In this document: positions 51,718 to 61,590 of the stretch, in pieces
How positions within the stretch are numbered: position 1 is the first letter of the stretch
Layout of the letters: every line of letters starts with the position of its first letter
Source of the DNA: Paramarasmius palmivorus
Taxonomy: Eukaryota > Basidiomycota > Agaricomycetes > Agaricales > Marasmiaceae
Direction: 5' to 3'
NCBI GenBank assembly: GCA_037176845.1
Contig: JAYKXP010000028.1
Coordinates: forward strand, 62,001-126,000
Length of the DNA stretch: 64,000 nt
Position numbers and translations under genes: made by a program
The notes under the pieces: model-generated
Seen by the model: only the letters and a program-made list of their open reading frames with translations
Told to the model about the DNA's origin: nothing
The model's database searches: none

Positions 51718-54700
51718 ATGAATGACTCTGAACTATCCGATTCTCCCTCATCTTCCTTCGCAAGCTCCATTTCTACTTTCTCTGTAAGTTCCAAATCAAT
51801 GTTTCTGCTGACCGTTACCGAATTTGTGAGCTAATCTTTCAACTCTTACCAGTCAGATTCCATGGTCGAGATCAAGAGAGTAGTCGACTCTGAATCCGTC
51901 AAACCAGCCGGGTCGTCCAAAGGAAATGACATCGAGGATAAGTATCGACTGGTCTATACAAAGTCCAAAGTATATGTGAATCCGACTGCATATGCCCGGG
52001 ATAACATTCCCGGATTCATTGCTTTGGTTAAGCGGGTATGTGGCCTTGATGCTTTTGAAACACTAGTCGCCTCACCTGCTCGTGTTTAGGAAGCTGTAAA
52101 TCCCATTTACCTACTGGCTTGGATACCTGAGACTTTGTTGGACGAAAAGGGTGCTACAGAATGGGACAAATTTGTGAAGATTGAGGAACAAGCCACTATG
52201 GATGAGGAAGACGAAGGTCAAACAACAGTTCTACTCCTTCACATTCACGCTGACGAGACTCATAGACGTTGTTCTCATCGATCTCCCTACACAAAGACCC
52301 GAATCCTATGCCTTCTCTGTGCCCCTGACTTCGATATACTCCCTCTTAGTATATCCTCCAACCTTCTCATCCTGGCGTCAGTACATACGTATCTTCATAT
52401 CTCAATTCATTGAACTCATCAAACGTCCAGATGGTTCCATCGGTATCAATCTTATAAATGGGGACACGTTACCGAGACTCTACTTCCACGACGACGAGTC
52501 TCGTTCATTTACAGCACAACCACCCAAATTGAATAAACGTTCTAGTGTCACATCCTATCCCCCATCGACGCCTTCGCCTCCAAAGACATCAAACTCTTGG
52601 GGTGGAGAGGATCTTCTAGCTCGGCTCAGGTCCTATGCACATATCATGAGATCCACCTTACAACCGGAACTTTTCCTGGTCGACCCCTCTCGAGCCGATA
52701 TCGAAACTCATTCAACACATCTCTACGCTGACGACGCCGTTGATGATGTCTTGGCTCAATCCTCGTACGCAAACTCTCACTCGCCGGTGCCCGCTCATCG
52801 TCGGCCACGGCCACTATCGTCTTCCGGATTGTCACCTAATCCATATTCACATAGGTCGTCTGTCTTACACCGGTCTCTTGGATCCATGTCCTCTAACGCT
52901 CAATCGTCTCAAGCTCGAATGGCATTGTTGCAGTCCTTTTCGAACATCACACGAGCAACAAGACACGCAGCTCAGAACATACTTTCGCATCCCCTTGCCA
53001 AACCCATAGTTCCACATCTTCCGGACCCTGTCAAGAGCCTAGTGAATGCCAACGGAGAGTGGGCCAATTGGGTCGAAAAGGGAGGCGTAGGCGAATTCGA
53101 AGCAGCCCGTGTGTATCTCGCTCGATGGGCGAGAATTGTTGCTGAAGAAGGCGAACGTGCTCGAAAACGAGAGGCCCAGGCTCTATTCCCATCATCTGAA
53201 GAGAACACCGAAGAAACGTCTTTGGGAATATTCGAACTGTTGCACAGTACCTCCAATCTGCCAACTCCAAAGCCATCCCGCGACCCTTCGCATCCCATCG
53301 ACGAGAAAGCATGGGACAGTTGGTTTGCCGAGGATGGTCGTCCAAAGATTAGAATCGAAGAAATGAGACGAGAAGTGTTTCGAAGGGGCATTACCAAACA
53401 AGGCACACTTAGACAGCGAGTTTGGCCTTTCTTACTGGGGGTCATGGAATGGGATAGTAATAGCGAGGAACGAATGAAGGCTTGGCAAGAAAAGAGGTTC
53501 GAACTGAACTATACTTCATAGTCTACCTCCGAATCTAACCTGCTGCCAGACAACGGTATCACGAACTCAAAGAGGAATGGTGCGGTAAACCTGAAGTGTT
53601 TGATAGGCAGGATGTGGTCGAGGTATGCAGGAGTCGTCACGCTAATGTCAAGCTGATCATTTTCTTCGTAAGGAACGACATCGCATCGACGTCGATTGTA
53701 GGCGTACAGATAGAACTCAGCCACTTTTTGCTACACCCTCAACAACACCATCTGCCTCCAGAACATCCGAGATGGATGATGAGAAGGCCAGATATCGTCG
53801 TGTATCCACCATTTCCCCCAATCTGTCTGATATCGGAGCTCAATCACCGAGCAACGAACACATTGATCGACTCGCCAGTATCTTATTGACGTATAACTTC
53901 TACGAGAGGGAACTTGGTGAGTTTAATCACAAACTAGACATCATATCCTTAAATAATCAACCTGTTCAGGATACGTTCAAGGAATGTCGGATTTATGCGC
54001 TCCAATATATGTGGTAATGGCGGCAGATGAGGAAACCACCTTCTGGTGTTTCGTCGAGTTTATGCACCGCATGGTCAGCATTATAATTTCTCTCGCCAGC
54101 TTGTACTAATTCTGCCGTAGAAACAAAACTTTCTACGTGACCAAAGCGGCATGAAGAAGCAGCTTCTAACCTTGCAACAACTCATCGGGGTAATGGACCC
54201 AGAGTTGTATCGCCATTTTGGTACATCTTCCTTCTCAACCACGCGCCATTCCAGCTCATACTCACTTTCTTTTCACAGAAAAAGCGGATGGCCTGAACTT
54301 ATTCTTCTGCTTCCGGTACGTAGCGCATTCGCTAATTGAGTGCCGTGTACTCAGTGTTATGTGTAGCTGGGTATTGATCGCTTTCAAACGCGAGTTCCAG
54401 TTTGAAGACGTATTGTCGCTATGGGAAGTTCTGTGGACTGATTACTACAGCAATAATTTTGTGCTGTTCGTGGCATTGGCTGTGCTAGAATCGCACCGAG
54501 ACGTCATCATGCGGTATCTGCTTGAGGTAAGGAATATACATTTCCTAGCTACGCACCCTTACTCATTCCTTGTGATGTCAGTTCGACGAAATTTTGAAGG
54601 TAGGTGCAACGTTCGGCATATCTCCTACAGTTTCTCACGATCTCTGCTATACAGTACTGCAATGATTTGAGCATGACGATTGAGTTGGACAGTACTCTAG

Positions 54701-54903
54701 CGCAAGCAGAAGTTCTGTTCCTGTCTTTTGCCCAAATCGTCGCCGACATCGACCGGAGACAGGCAGAGGAGTCAAGCACAAACACGAATGGGTTGAGACA
54801 CCGCGGGAGCAACTCGGGAGGGTCTGACGCATCCGCCATACCTGCCCATGTACCCGCACTGTCAGAGAATCTCCGACAACTGTTAGAAACAAGCAGGCCA
54901 TGA
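51718..54903 (+). CDS. GYP7: TBC-domain Rab GTPase-activating protein, GYP7-like
   Basis: GYP7/TBC1D15-type GAP, acting mainly on Ypt7/Rab7 at the vacuole. The start MNDSELSDSPSSSF is followed by the N-terminal domain (KYRLVYTKSKVYVNPTAY, IPGFIALVKR, NPIYLLAWIPETLL, DLPTQRPESYAFSVPLTSIY). The long exon 52181-53521 carries SWRQYIRIFISQFIELIKRP and a Ser-rich linker. The TBC core starts RRGITKQGTLRQRVWPFLLG; the Arg finger is in IDVDCRRTDR and the Gln finger in YVQGMSDLCAPIYVVM. It continues with TTFWCFVEFMHRM, LYRHFEKADGLNLFFCFRW and FQFEDVLSLWEVLWTD. Introns are mostly in the TBC part. All key residues are present. Confidence 0.93.
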
Positions 54904-55120
54904 CTTACGTTCTAGTTGTTTGAAGGTGGGATTCGCGGATAGTCAATACTATATGTAGAACTAGTAATCTGTTATAAGTATCTTGTATTCATACACGGCT
55001 AGAATGGATATGTATCACTATTGTGGTGGTAAGTAGAAGATGTCGAGCGATATCGAGTCTGCCCGGCTGGGGAGACTACCCGGGATCTGGGCGTCTTGCC
55101 TCTTCATTCGAACGCTCACA

Positions 55121-56044
55121 ATGTCTAATCTTTCGATCCTTCGAACTTATGCCCAGAAACCACCGTCCGAATTCCCCTCTTCCGTTCTATTTACTCACAC
55201 CGAGAGAACACTCACCATCTATGACGCGTATCCAAAGTCCACATTCCACTTTCTTATTCTTCCTCGCGTTCAATCTGAATCCGAAATCACTTTGAAAGAC
55301 CTACATAGTCTCAAGACTCTACTAAAATGTGACAAATCGCACGCGAAGGAGGTCATTGACGCGCTAGCTAAGGATGCAGAGGATGTCAAAAAAGAGATCG
55401 AGTCGGAAATGGTGAAGCGTTATGGGTTTAAGTGGCAAGTCGTTGGTGCTATCGTTGCAGCTTTAGTGTTCTCATCCACCTTCAGGCCAATCTGGACTGG
55501 CTTTCATGCGTCGCCTTCTATGCAGTATGTTCCATTTCCTTCGTGTTTTGCACTCCTACTGATTGCAACTATTCATTACTAGCCACTTACATCTACACGT
55601 CCTCTCCGCCGACCTTTGTTCGGAGAAGCTAAAGCATAAGAAGCATTACAACTCGTTCCATCCCAAGCTCGGTTTCTTCTTACATCTTGAGGATGTCCTT
55701 GGCTGGTTTGAAGCTGAGCCTTCGTACTTCACACAAGTAAGCGCCGCCTTTCCTCGGCTCATTCGAGTCAAACCCTAAGCTTATTTCTCCAGATGGCGAA
55801 GCTTGACGAGAAAAAGTATGAATCACTCCTAAAAGAGGGTCTTACCTGCTTCCATTGCGATAAAGAGATGAAGAACATCCCCACGCTCAAAGAACACTTG
55901 CAGAGTGAATGGGATGCGCAAGCTTCCAAAGCGAAAGCAAGAGAAGAACGAAAACGCAAAGCTGAGGAGAGAAAGAAAGACACGGACAGTGACGACGTCG
56001 AGACAGCTACAGACGAGCACCAGGACAAGAAGCAGAAATCTTGA
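55121..56044 (+). CDS. HNT3: Aprataxin-like DNA 5'-adenylate hydrolase (HIT plus zinc finger)
   Basis: Aprataxin/Hnt3 removes AMP from 5' ends left by abortive DNA ligation. The start MSNLSILRTYAQKPPSEFP (55121) fits the family better than the in-frame ATG-like codon at 55040. The HIT domain contains TIYDAYPKSTFHFLILPRV, WTGFHASPSM and the catalytic triad HLHLHV, then LKHKKHYNSF. The C-terminus is a C2-type zinc finger, CFHCDKEMKNIPTLKEHLQS, followed by a basic, acidic tail ending KKQKS. Family order HIT then finger is kept. One intron is best modelled with a GC donor (55435-55485). The gene is convergent with the Gfo/Idh/MocA gene. Confidence 0.92.
55435..55485 (+). other. Predicted GC-AG intron in the aprataxin gene, 51 nt
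   Basis: Splicing TG|GCAAGT ... TTCAG|GCC joins FKW to PIWTGFHASPSM, which matches the aprataxin family. No GT donor in this stretch keeps the frame. The intron is 51 nt and has no stop, so its retention would add 17 mostly hydrophobic residues in frame. Confidence 0.6.
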
Positions 56045-56172
56045 TCGTCTATCGAGTTCGTTCCTACATACATAGACAATACAGGTTTGATCAAGAATTA
56101 AGTATACAATGTTACACGGGTTTTATATTTGACTTCCTACTCGATTGCGGTCTAATCTTGCAACATCTATAA

Positions 56173-58009
56173 TCACTCGGTCTTTGTTGCAGACTCCTGG
56201 CTCTTCTTGAGCCTGTCGGCACGGGAACGCTCTGCCGCTTCACGAATAGCCCAGGTCAACTGGTAAGATCGGCAGGCGTCTGGTATGTACGTATTCAGAA
56301 GCTGCGTGAACACTGGAGTACAAGAGCCATACCTTCATAACTAGACAGGATTGCCGCTGCATCGGGATCCTCTTCAATGTCTTCAACAATGTCAATGAAG
56401 TTGGAGATTTCTGAGAAGAATGGATCGTCATCGGGGAAGCGGAAAGTCTGCTCAGAATCATCTCCCGGTCTACGAATGTAGAGGATTGGTTGGACATATG
56501 GATCGACGAGCCTGATAAAGACAGTCAGCTAACGTCGACATCGTACTCGAAAGACACAAACTTGAAACTATATCCGTCACAATAAACTTCGAGCTCACAG
56601 CTGTAGTTTGTGCCTTGGAGAGCTACACAGTGGGTGAAGCTACCGACAGCTCCGCTGTCGTATTTCCTGGGATCTTGGTTAGCCAGACGTTATTATCCAT
56701 GCTAAAAATTCATACCAGGTAGCAGAGGTGATGCGAGGAATGCGATTCTCTGGTGCGATCTGGCTTTCGTCAATCTGCATCTTTGAAAGTTTACCAGCAT
56801 TTTCATCGAATTCGAGAGAGTGAGCCATGACACTCGATATGTCAACCTCTCCGCCAAAGTAACGGGACAAGTCACAGAAGTGAGTGCCTTGTTCGATGAC
56901 CGGGCCAGCACTGAATCGCCAAAAAGTTATTTACAGGTCACGAAGTATGTAAGGTTTCTCACCTCTTCGATTTGTCCCACCAATCGGGTTTCGCGATAGC
57001 TTCATATGCGCAGGCGTACCGAGCAATGGTAGCCATCACTGTGAGTTCATTCTCCTCAATAACCTGTTTCATCATCTGGACTGCTTTGAGATAACGCAGC
57101 ATGTATCTATGGTCCGATATCAACATGTCATCCAAATGCAGGCATATTTTCCACGTACCCCACGGAGCAAACAGTCTTGCTCTCTTCGATAGTCTTCGCA
57201 ATCGTGAGTGCATCCGAGACCTCGTGCTGAGGTCCGGTCGCAATAGGCTTCTCAATGAACAAAGCGACGCCAGGGAAGGCTTTCATGATTTGCATCTCGA
57301 TATCACGGCCAGGCTGTAGTGTTCCACGGAACATGGGAGGACTTCCGACGACAACGGCGCGTGGACGATCTCTAGGTGACATGTTCTTGACAAAGTCATC
57401 GAGGGTCTTGAAGATGCGGGTCTTTTCGTATGCAGAAACGACGAACGAGTCGCATTTTTTCTGAACGACAGCCGTGGCACGTTCGATAGCAGGGTCAATG
57501 ATGGCAACGACTTTGAGGCGACGACCGAGTTTGCTGAAAAGAGAATGAGATCAAGCCCAGGGTGAGATCAAAATTACCCACTGTTCGAGACGGAAAGAGT
57601 GGTTCCAAGGGCCTTCAGGAGAACCTAGAGAGGAATTGAATCATGATATCAAAAAAAGCTTGTATTGAATGGTAGAAGGAGACGGATATCGATAAGAAAA
57701 CTTACCAAACATGATGTTTCCCGCTCCAATGAAGAGTACGTTGAAATCATCGGATCCACCGATGTGGATAGTCCTGGAAAGGAGGAAATACCATCGCGAT
57801 TAGGCTTGCAGGGCTTCACTAGCTAGAGGCTTGACTGACTTATCCATTGGTACCAGACGCCATGGATCGATGGATGGACGACGCGAAGAGAAGCCTGAGC
57901 CAGTTCCAGAACCTTTACGCTCAGAGCCACGACGCTCGGTGGGACCGCGGCCAGAGGCCCTGCGACCAGGAGAGAAGTTGGGCGAGGTTGGAGAGGGTTG
58001 GTGGGACAT
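56173..58009 (-). CDS. Gfo/Idh/MocA-family NAD(P)-dependent oxidoreductase
   Basis: Dehydrogenase or reductase of the glucose-fructose oxidoreductase superfamily. An N-terminal basic, Ser/Gly/Arg-rich extension (MSHQPSPTSPNFSPGRRASG) precedes the Rossmann fold: FNVLFIGAGNIMFG, LKVVAIIDPAIERATAV, RPRAVVVGSPPMFRGTLQPG, and the hallmark FIEKPIATGP with the catalytic-site Lys. The C-terminal domain contains YLKAVQMMKQVIEENELTVM, GPVIEQGTHFCDLSRYFGGE, ITSATWKYDSGAVGSFTHCV and IRRPGDDSEQTFRFPDDDP, and ends SQESATKTE. Substrate unknown. The basic N-terminal extension is unusual for the family and could be a targeting or regulatory region. Confidence 0.9.
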
Positions 58010-58205
58010 GGTCGTGGTGGTAGAGAAGAAACAGGTTTACTTTGGTCTACAAACTCCACCATTTTTGTTAAGTACGCTGAGCACTTCGGTCACATGAAGA
58101 TACGTCACTACGGTCCAGCCAATCCTCGTCGCCAGTTCCTTGTCCACCGCCAGCCTGCTGCAGCTCTGGCATTCAATAACGAGTTATGAATATAATACAT
58201 CATTC

Positions 58206-58666
58206 TCAGTCCGAGGGTGGTTCCCTAATCATCTGTTTCTTCTGGCTTAGTTCTTCTCTTCTTCTTTCCGCCGCTTCAAGTCGATCTGACATGGCCTTCA
58301 ATTCAGCTTTCAGTTTCTCGTTCTCCATCGCAAGTTTCTGTACGTTCGATGCGCGTTTCTGCACTTTCTCTAGTCTAGAACACTGCTTCAGTAACTTCTC
58401 ATGCTACAGCACGTCATGTATCACACGTACTCTGCCTTATTCTCGGCGTTGCTCGAACCCAGTAAATCTGAGAGGTCTAATCCGAGGTCTGAAGATGGTT
58501 TGATTTCGGGGAGAAGGGGTGAAATGGTATCTGTTTCGGTTCTCGTGTGCCCTCCTTCCGTTGCATGCGAGTCTGCCACGTTGATGGCGCTTGAGGAACC
58601 AGTCCTTGAATGCATTTCAGCGCTAGCGTGCAATCCATGAGACGACGACTGACCTGGTTTGTCCAT
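58206..58666 (-). CDS. Small coiled-coil protein, function unknown
   Basis: Starts MDKPGQSSSHGLHASAEMH, with a Ser/Thr-rich region and DLGLDLSDLLGSSNAENK. A 56-nt intron (GTACGT near 58437 to TTCTAG) brings in a strong coiled coil, KVQKRASNVQKLAMENEKLK and AELKAMSDRLEAAERRREEL, ending KKQMIREPPSD. I recognise no family. The heptad-rich C-terminus suggests dimerisation. It lies upstream of and on the same strand as the oxidoreductase gene, 196 bp away. Confidence 0.7.
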
Positions 58667-59126
58667 AAGGTGAATCACGAGAAGGTTCGAAATTGGAAGG
58701 CATGGTTAAAAGAAGGATTCGAGAACAGGAATTCAAGTGAAACTGGTTAGAGATTAAAGAGCAACCTGCTCTGGTCTCATAACAAATTCGTGGGTTCTCG
58801 CATGTGACCCACGCTACGCTTCTCATTCGAGCGCTCATTTCCGAGGACCTACTGTGTTACCTGACGCGTTTTTTGCTTCGATACTAAGTACATACCGTCA
58901 GTTATACTTTTTATAGCTTCGCCTGACTCAGGAGACATCGTACACGTTATGGCTCTAAAGCAATAATCACATCTTTGACCCTAAAGATCTATAAACGTTG
59001 GGTAACATCAATCGATATGATACACCGTGATGCTCAGTGAGGGGCGCATCCCAAGCAGAAAAGCATCGACATGATTCATGAGGCATTATATTCCATCCAC
59101 TGACCCAAAATCATCATTACAGGACA
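58667..59126. other. Intergenic region, no gene seen
   Basis: 5' flank of the small coiled-coil gene and 3' flank of the CE1 esterase. Nothing further noted. Confidence 0.5.
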
Positions 59127-60422
59127 TCACACACACTGTGAGTAATATGCATTCTGTGCAACGCAAGTGTACGGCGATTCGCAAGCTTTCAGAAGACTAT
59201 TAGCTCGAAGGCCTCCAAGAAGGGGAGAAAAAGAGTTACCTGTAGGACCTGTCCACCCAAGACCACCACACTGCGCCCAGTGCGCAGCCGTACCAGTACC
59301 TCCGCCACCAGTAGGAGGATTAGTTGGTGTAGATCCCCCAGCACTCGTTGTAGTTGGCGGGGATGAACCACCTGGTGGTGTCCAAGTGCCAGGTTTTGCG
59401 TTGGTTAGCCCAAACCACTCGAGATAATCTGCCGTTCGGTCAGGTACGTTATGGCCGTAACCTTGTCCTAAGATGGCCTGAACGTTGGAACCAAAGGAAG
59501 CTCGAGAAAATCTCTGAAGTGGGCTGTTTGTCTGATTCGCCGTAGGGGTCTGGGAAACACCAAAGACATTCGTCCACTGTTTGATCTCTTCCCAGAAATT
59601 GGGTGTGTGTAGAATGTCGTCACTGGTAAACATGTTGAGCCAAGCATATGGTAAGTGAAAGCATAGAGCCGTACTTCGTGCCATGCCAGAATTGGAACTT
59701 TGGACGAGAGCCAGAATATCCAGAATATCCGCTACGCACCATGTCCCCCTAAACAATCAGAGTGAGCTTGATAGGATTTCCCCGCAAAGAAATGTACATG
59801 CCCATTCTTGTGGGGTCTTGACAATTCTCCCATTCGCGCAATCAACATTCCACAAACCAGACCCTTTGAAGCACCCATAGGGTACGCCGGAAACTGCAAC
59901 GCCGGCTTTGAAAAGGTCGGGATAAGCACCCAACATGACATTGGTCATCATGGCCCCAGAAGATCCACCTTGGACGAAGACAAGGTTCGGGTCCACGCCG
60001 TACGTCTTGATGGCGTATCTGACCATGGATGCAACTCCCAGAGAGTCCCCTCCGGCATCGTGCTTCAGGGTTGCGTCTGTGTGGACGTCCCAGCATCTAT
60101 AATTGTGTCAGAAAAGATCATACTTCTGGTGCAGTGGAACTCACCCTCCAGGGTCAGGTGCATCAGGATAGATGACGATGAATCCTTTCTGGTCAGCAGC
60201 GTTCGCGAATCCAGTTCCTCCAAACCATGCCTGGGCGGAGCCCTGACAGGCATGGAGTGCTACTATGAGTGGCAGAGGATTGGCAAGCTGTGCAGGTTTG
60301 TAGAGCCACATCTGCACTCCAGTAGGGTTACTACCAAAGTTGCTCACTTGCTGTAGCTGACCGGCAGCGGCAAGCGCGCCGACAGCCCCGAGAAGCAATG
60401 ATGAAAAAGACTTGAAGAGCAT
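59127..60422 (-). CDS. Secreted CE1 acetyl xylan/feruloyl esterase with CBM1
   Basis: Removes acetyl or feruloyl groups from plant xylan. The signal peptide is [20 protein letters not shown]. The alpha/beta-hydrolase domain shows [49 protein letters not shown], the nucleophile elbow in [20 protein letters not shown], and [19 protein letters not shown]. After KFQFWHGT, a spliced intron (GTACGG to ACCAG) yields [17 protein letters not shown], and [10 protein letters not shown] carries the likely His. A Pro/Thr/Gly linker precedes a C-terminal CBM1: [14 protein letters not shown], then [19 protein letters not shown] after a last intron. The four CBM1 cysteines and aromatic residues are present, indicating cellulose binding. 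Confidence 0.93.
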
Positions 60423-60971
60423 GACGAGCTCCGAAAGCTTTGAAGGTTGGAGCGAGACCAGCAGTATAGATTTTATACTGCCACAAGGGCAGCCATGATC
60501 GTTGTCCTTGAAGCCTGCCGAATGGAAAACCGCAAGCACTTCGGAAGATAAGAATCCACGATTCTGCCTCAACCTTTTATCCAGGGTGTATGTGGTGAAG
60601 GTCAGGGGAAGTCGAGTAGGGAAATTTGATGGCAAACATCACGACTCGTGTCCTTATCCCGATAATTTCGCCAGAAAGGGAGGTAATGGAAGGTGAGGGA
60701 TCAAATGACCTGGCAGAGATTTTCCAGGCAGGCGGCAAGACTGTTGGATCACTTTCAGCCTCGGTGGCCATATGCTGAGTGTTGAAAACAGTAGGAAATT
60801 TCCATCGAGTTCAAATTGGCACTGTGCGTTTATGATAGATCTGAGTATGTAGCCTGGCGTAAATGGTTGAGGCAAAATACTTGAGAACGGTGTATATTCA
60901 TTGACGTACTTGAGTTTGGCGTGCGATACACGACTAGGCTTTCAATACCCACGAAATCTAGAACGATAACA
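60423..60971. other. Divergent region between CE1 esterase and PIG-Y-like gene
   Basis: It contains the esterase TATA box (60470-60477). No gene seen. Confidence 0.5.
60470..60477 (-). promoter_or_regulatory. TATA box of the CE1 esterase
   Basis: TATAAAAT on the minus strand, 48 bp upstream of the ATG. It sits in a short inverted repeat (CAGTATA / TATACTG, 60462-60480). Confidence 0.55.
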
Positions 60972-61384
60972 ATGCTGAATCTGAATGAAGACAAAGCAAG
61001 TCGAGGAGGTAAACATGGCCGTTCTCAAAAGAGGAGCGACATTATCTATGTATCTATCCGGCCCTCTTCAACATTCGACGACGACGACATTGATGCGCTG
61101 GTCAAACTAATGCAAGACTTCAACCTTGGGCACCTCATTCTGATCACCACTGTGATATTTTTTATTGTCGCAAGCTATGCTGTGTTCATCAGCGCGTTCC
61201 TGCCTTTGACAGGTTTTGCGGTGAGTTGAGGAAAAGCGTCGAGACCACCTCTCATTTTACCCAGATACTGGATATCCTTGCTCAAGATACACATTACAAG
61301 TACTTTGCCTTGCTCATAATACCAACAACTTCATACTTCGTGATTGCGAACTGGGTGGGATGGCAATACTATCGTAACTCGTGA
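60972..61384 (+). CDS. PIG-Y/Eri1-like subunit of GPI-GlcNAc transferase (tentative)
   Basis: Small protein with two hydrophobic segments. Exon 1 starts MLNLNEDKASRGGKHGRSQK and contains DDDDIDALVKLMQDFNLGHL, then ILITTVIFFIVASYAVFISA. After an intron at about 61223-61264, exon 2 reads ILDILAQDTHYKYFALLIIP, TTSYFVIANWVGWQYYRNS. Two membrane hairpin segments and the end W-x-G-x-x-x-(Y/F)-(Y/F)-R resemble human PIG-Y. In yeast Eri1 has this role in the first step of GPI anchor synthesis at the ER. The family call rests on topology and the C-terminal motif only. Confidence 0.55.
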
Positions 61385-61590
61385 GGAAGGATCGATGTTG
61401 CCGTGCGTCGTTTTTCACTACTTTATAACGAGGCTTGATTCATGTTCCGAACAGATTCCATACATTTATAGCAACACTAGCAACATAGCAAGACATTCAT
61501 AGCAAGACATAGAGCAGTGTGGACCGTCCGTACACGATAAATATGCCAATAAATTACCACCATACCACCAGGCATACGAAATATTCACCG

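Noticed and set aside
58421..58470. A 23-27 nt intron in the small coiled-coil gene joining to CATGAGAAG
   Set aside because: Too short for this genome. Using the later acceptor TTCTAG gives 56 nt and keeps the coiled coil in frame.
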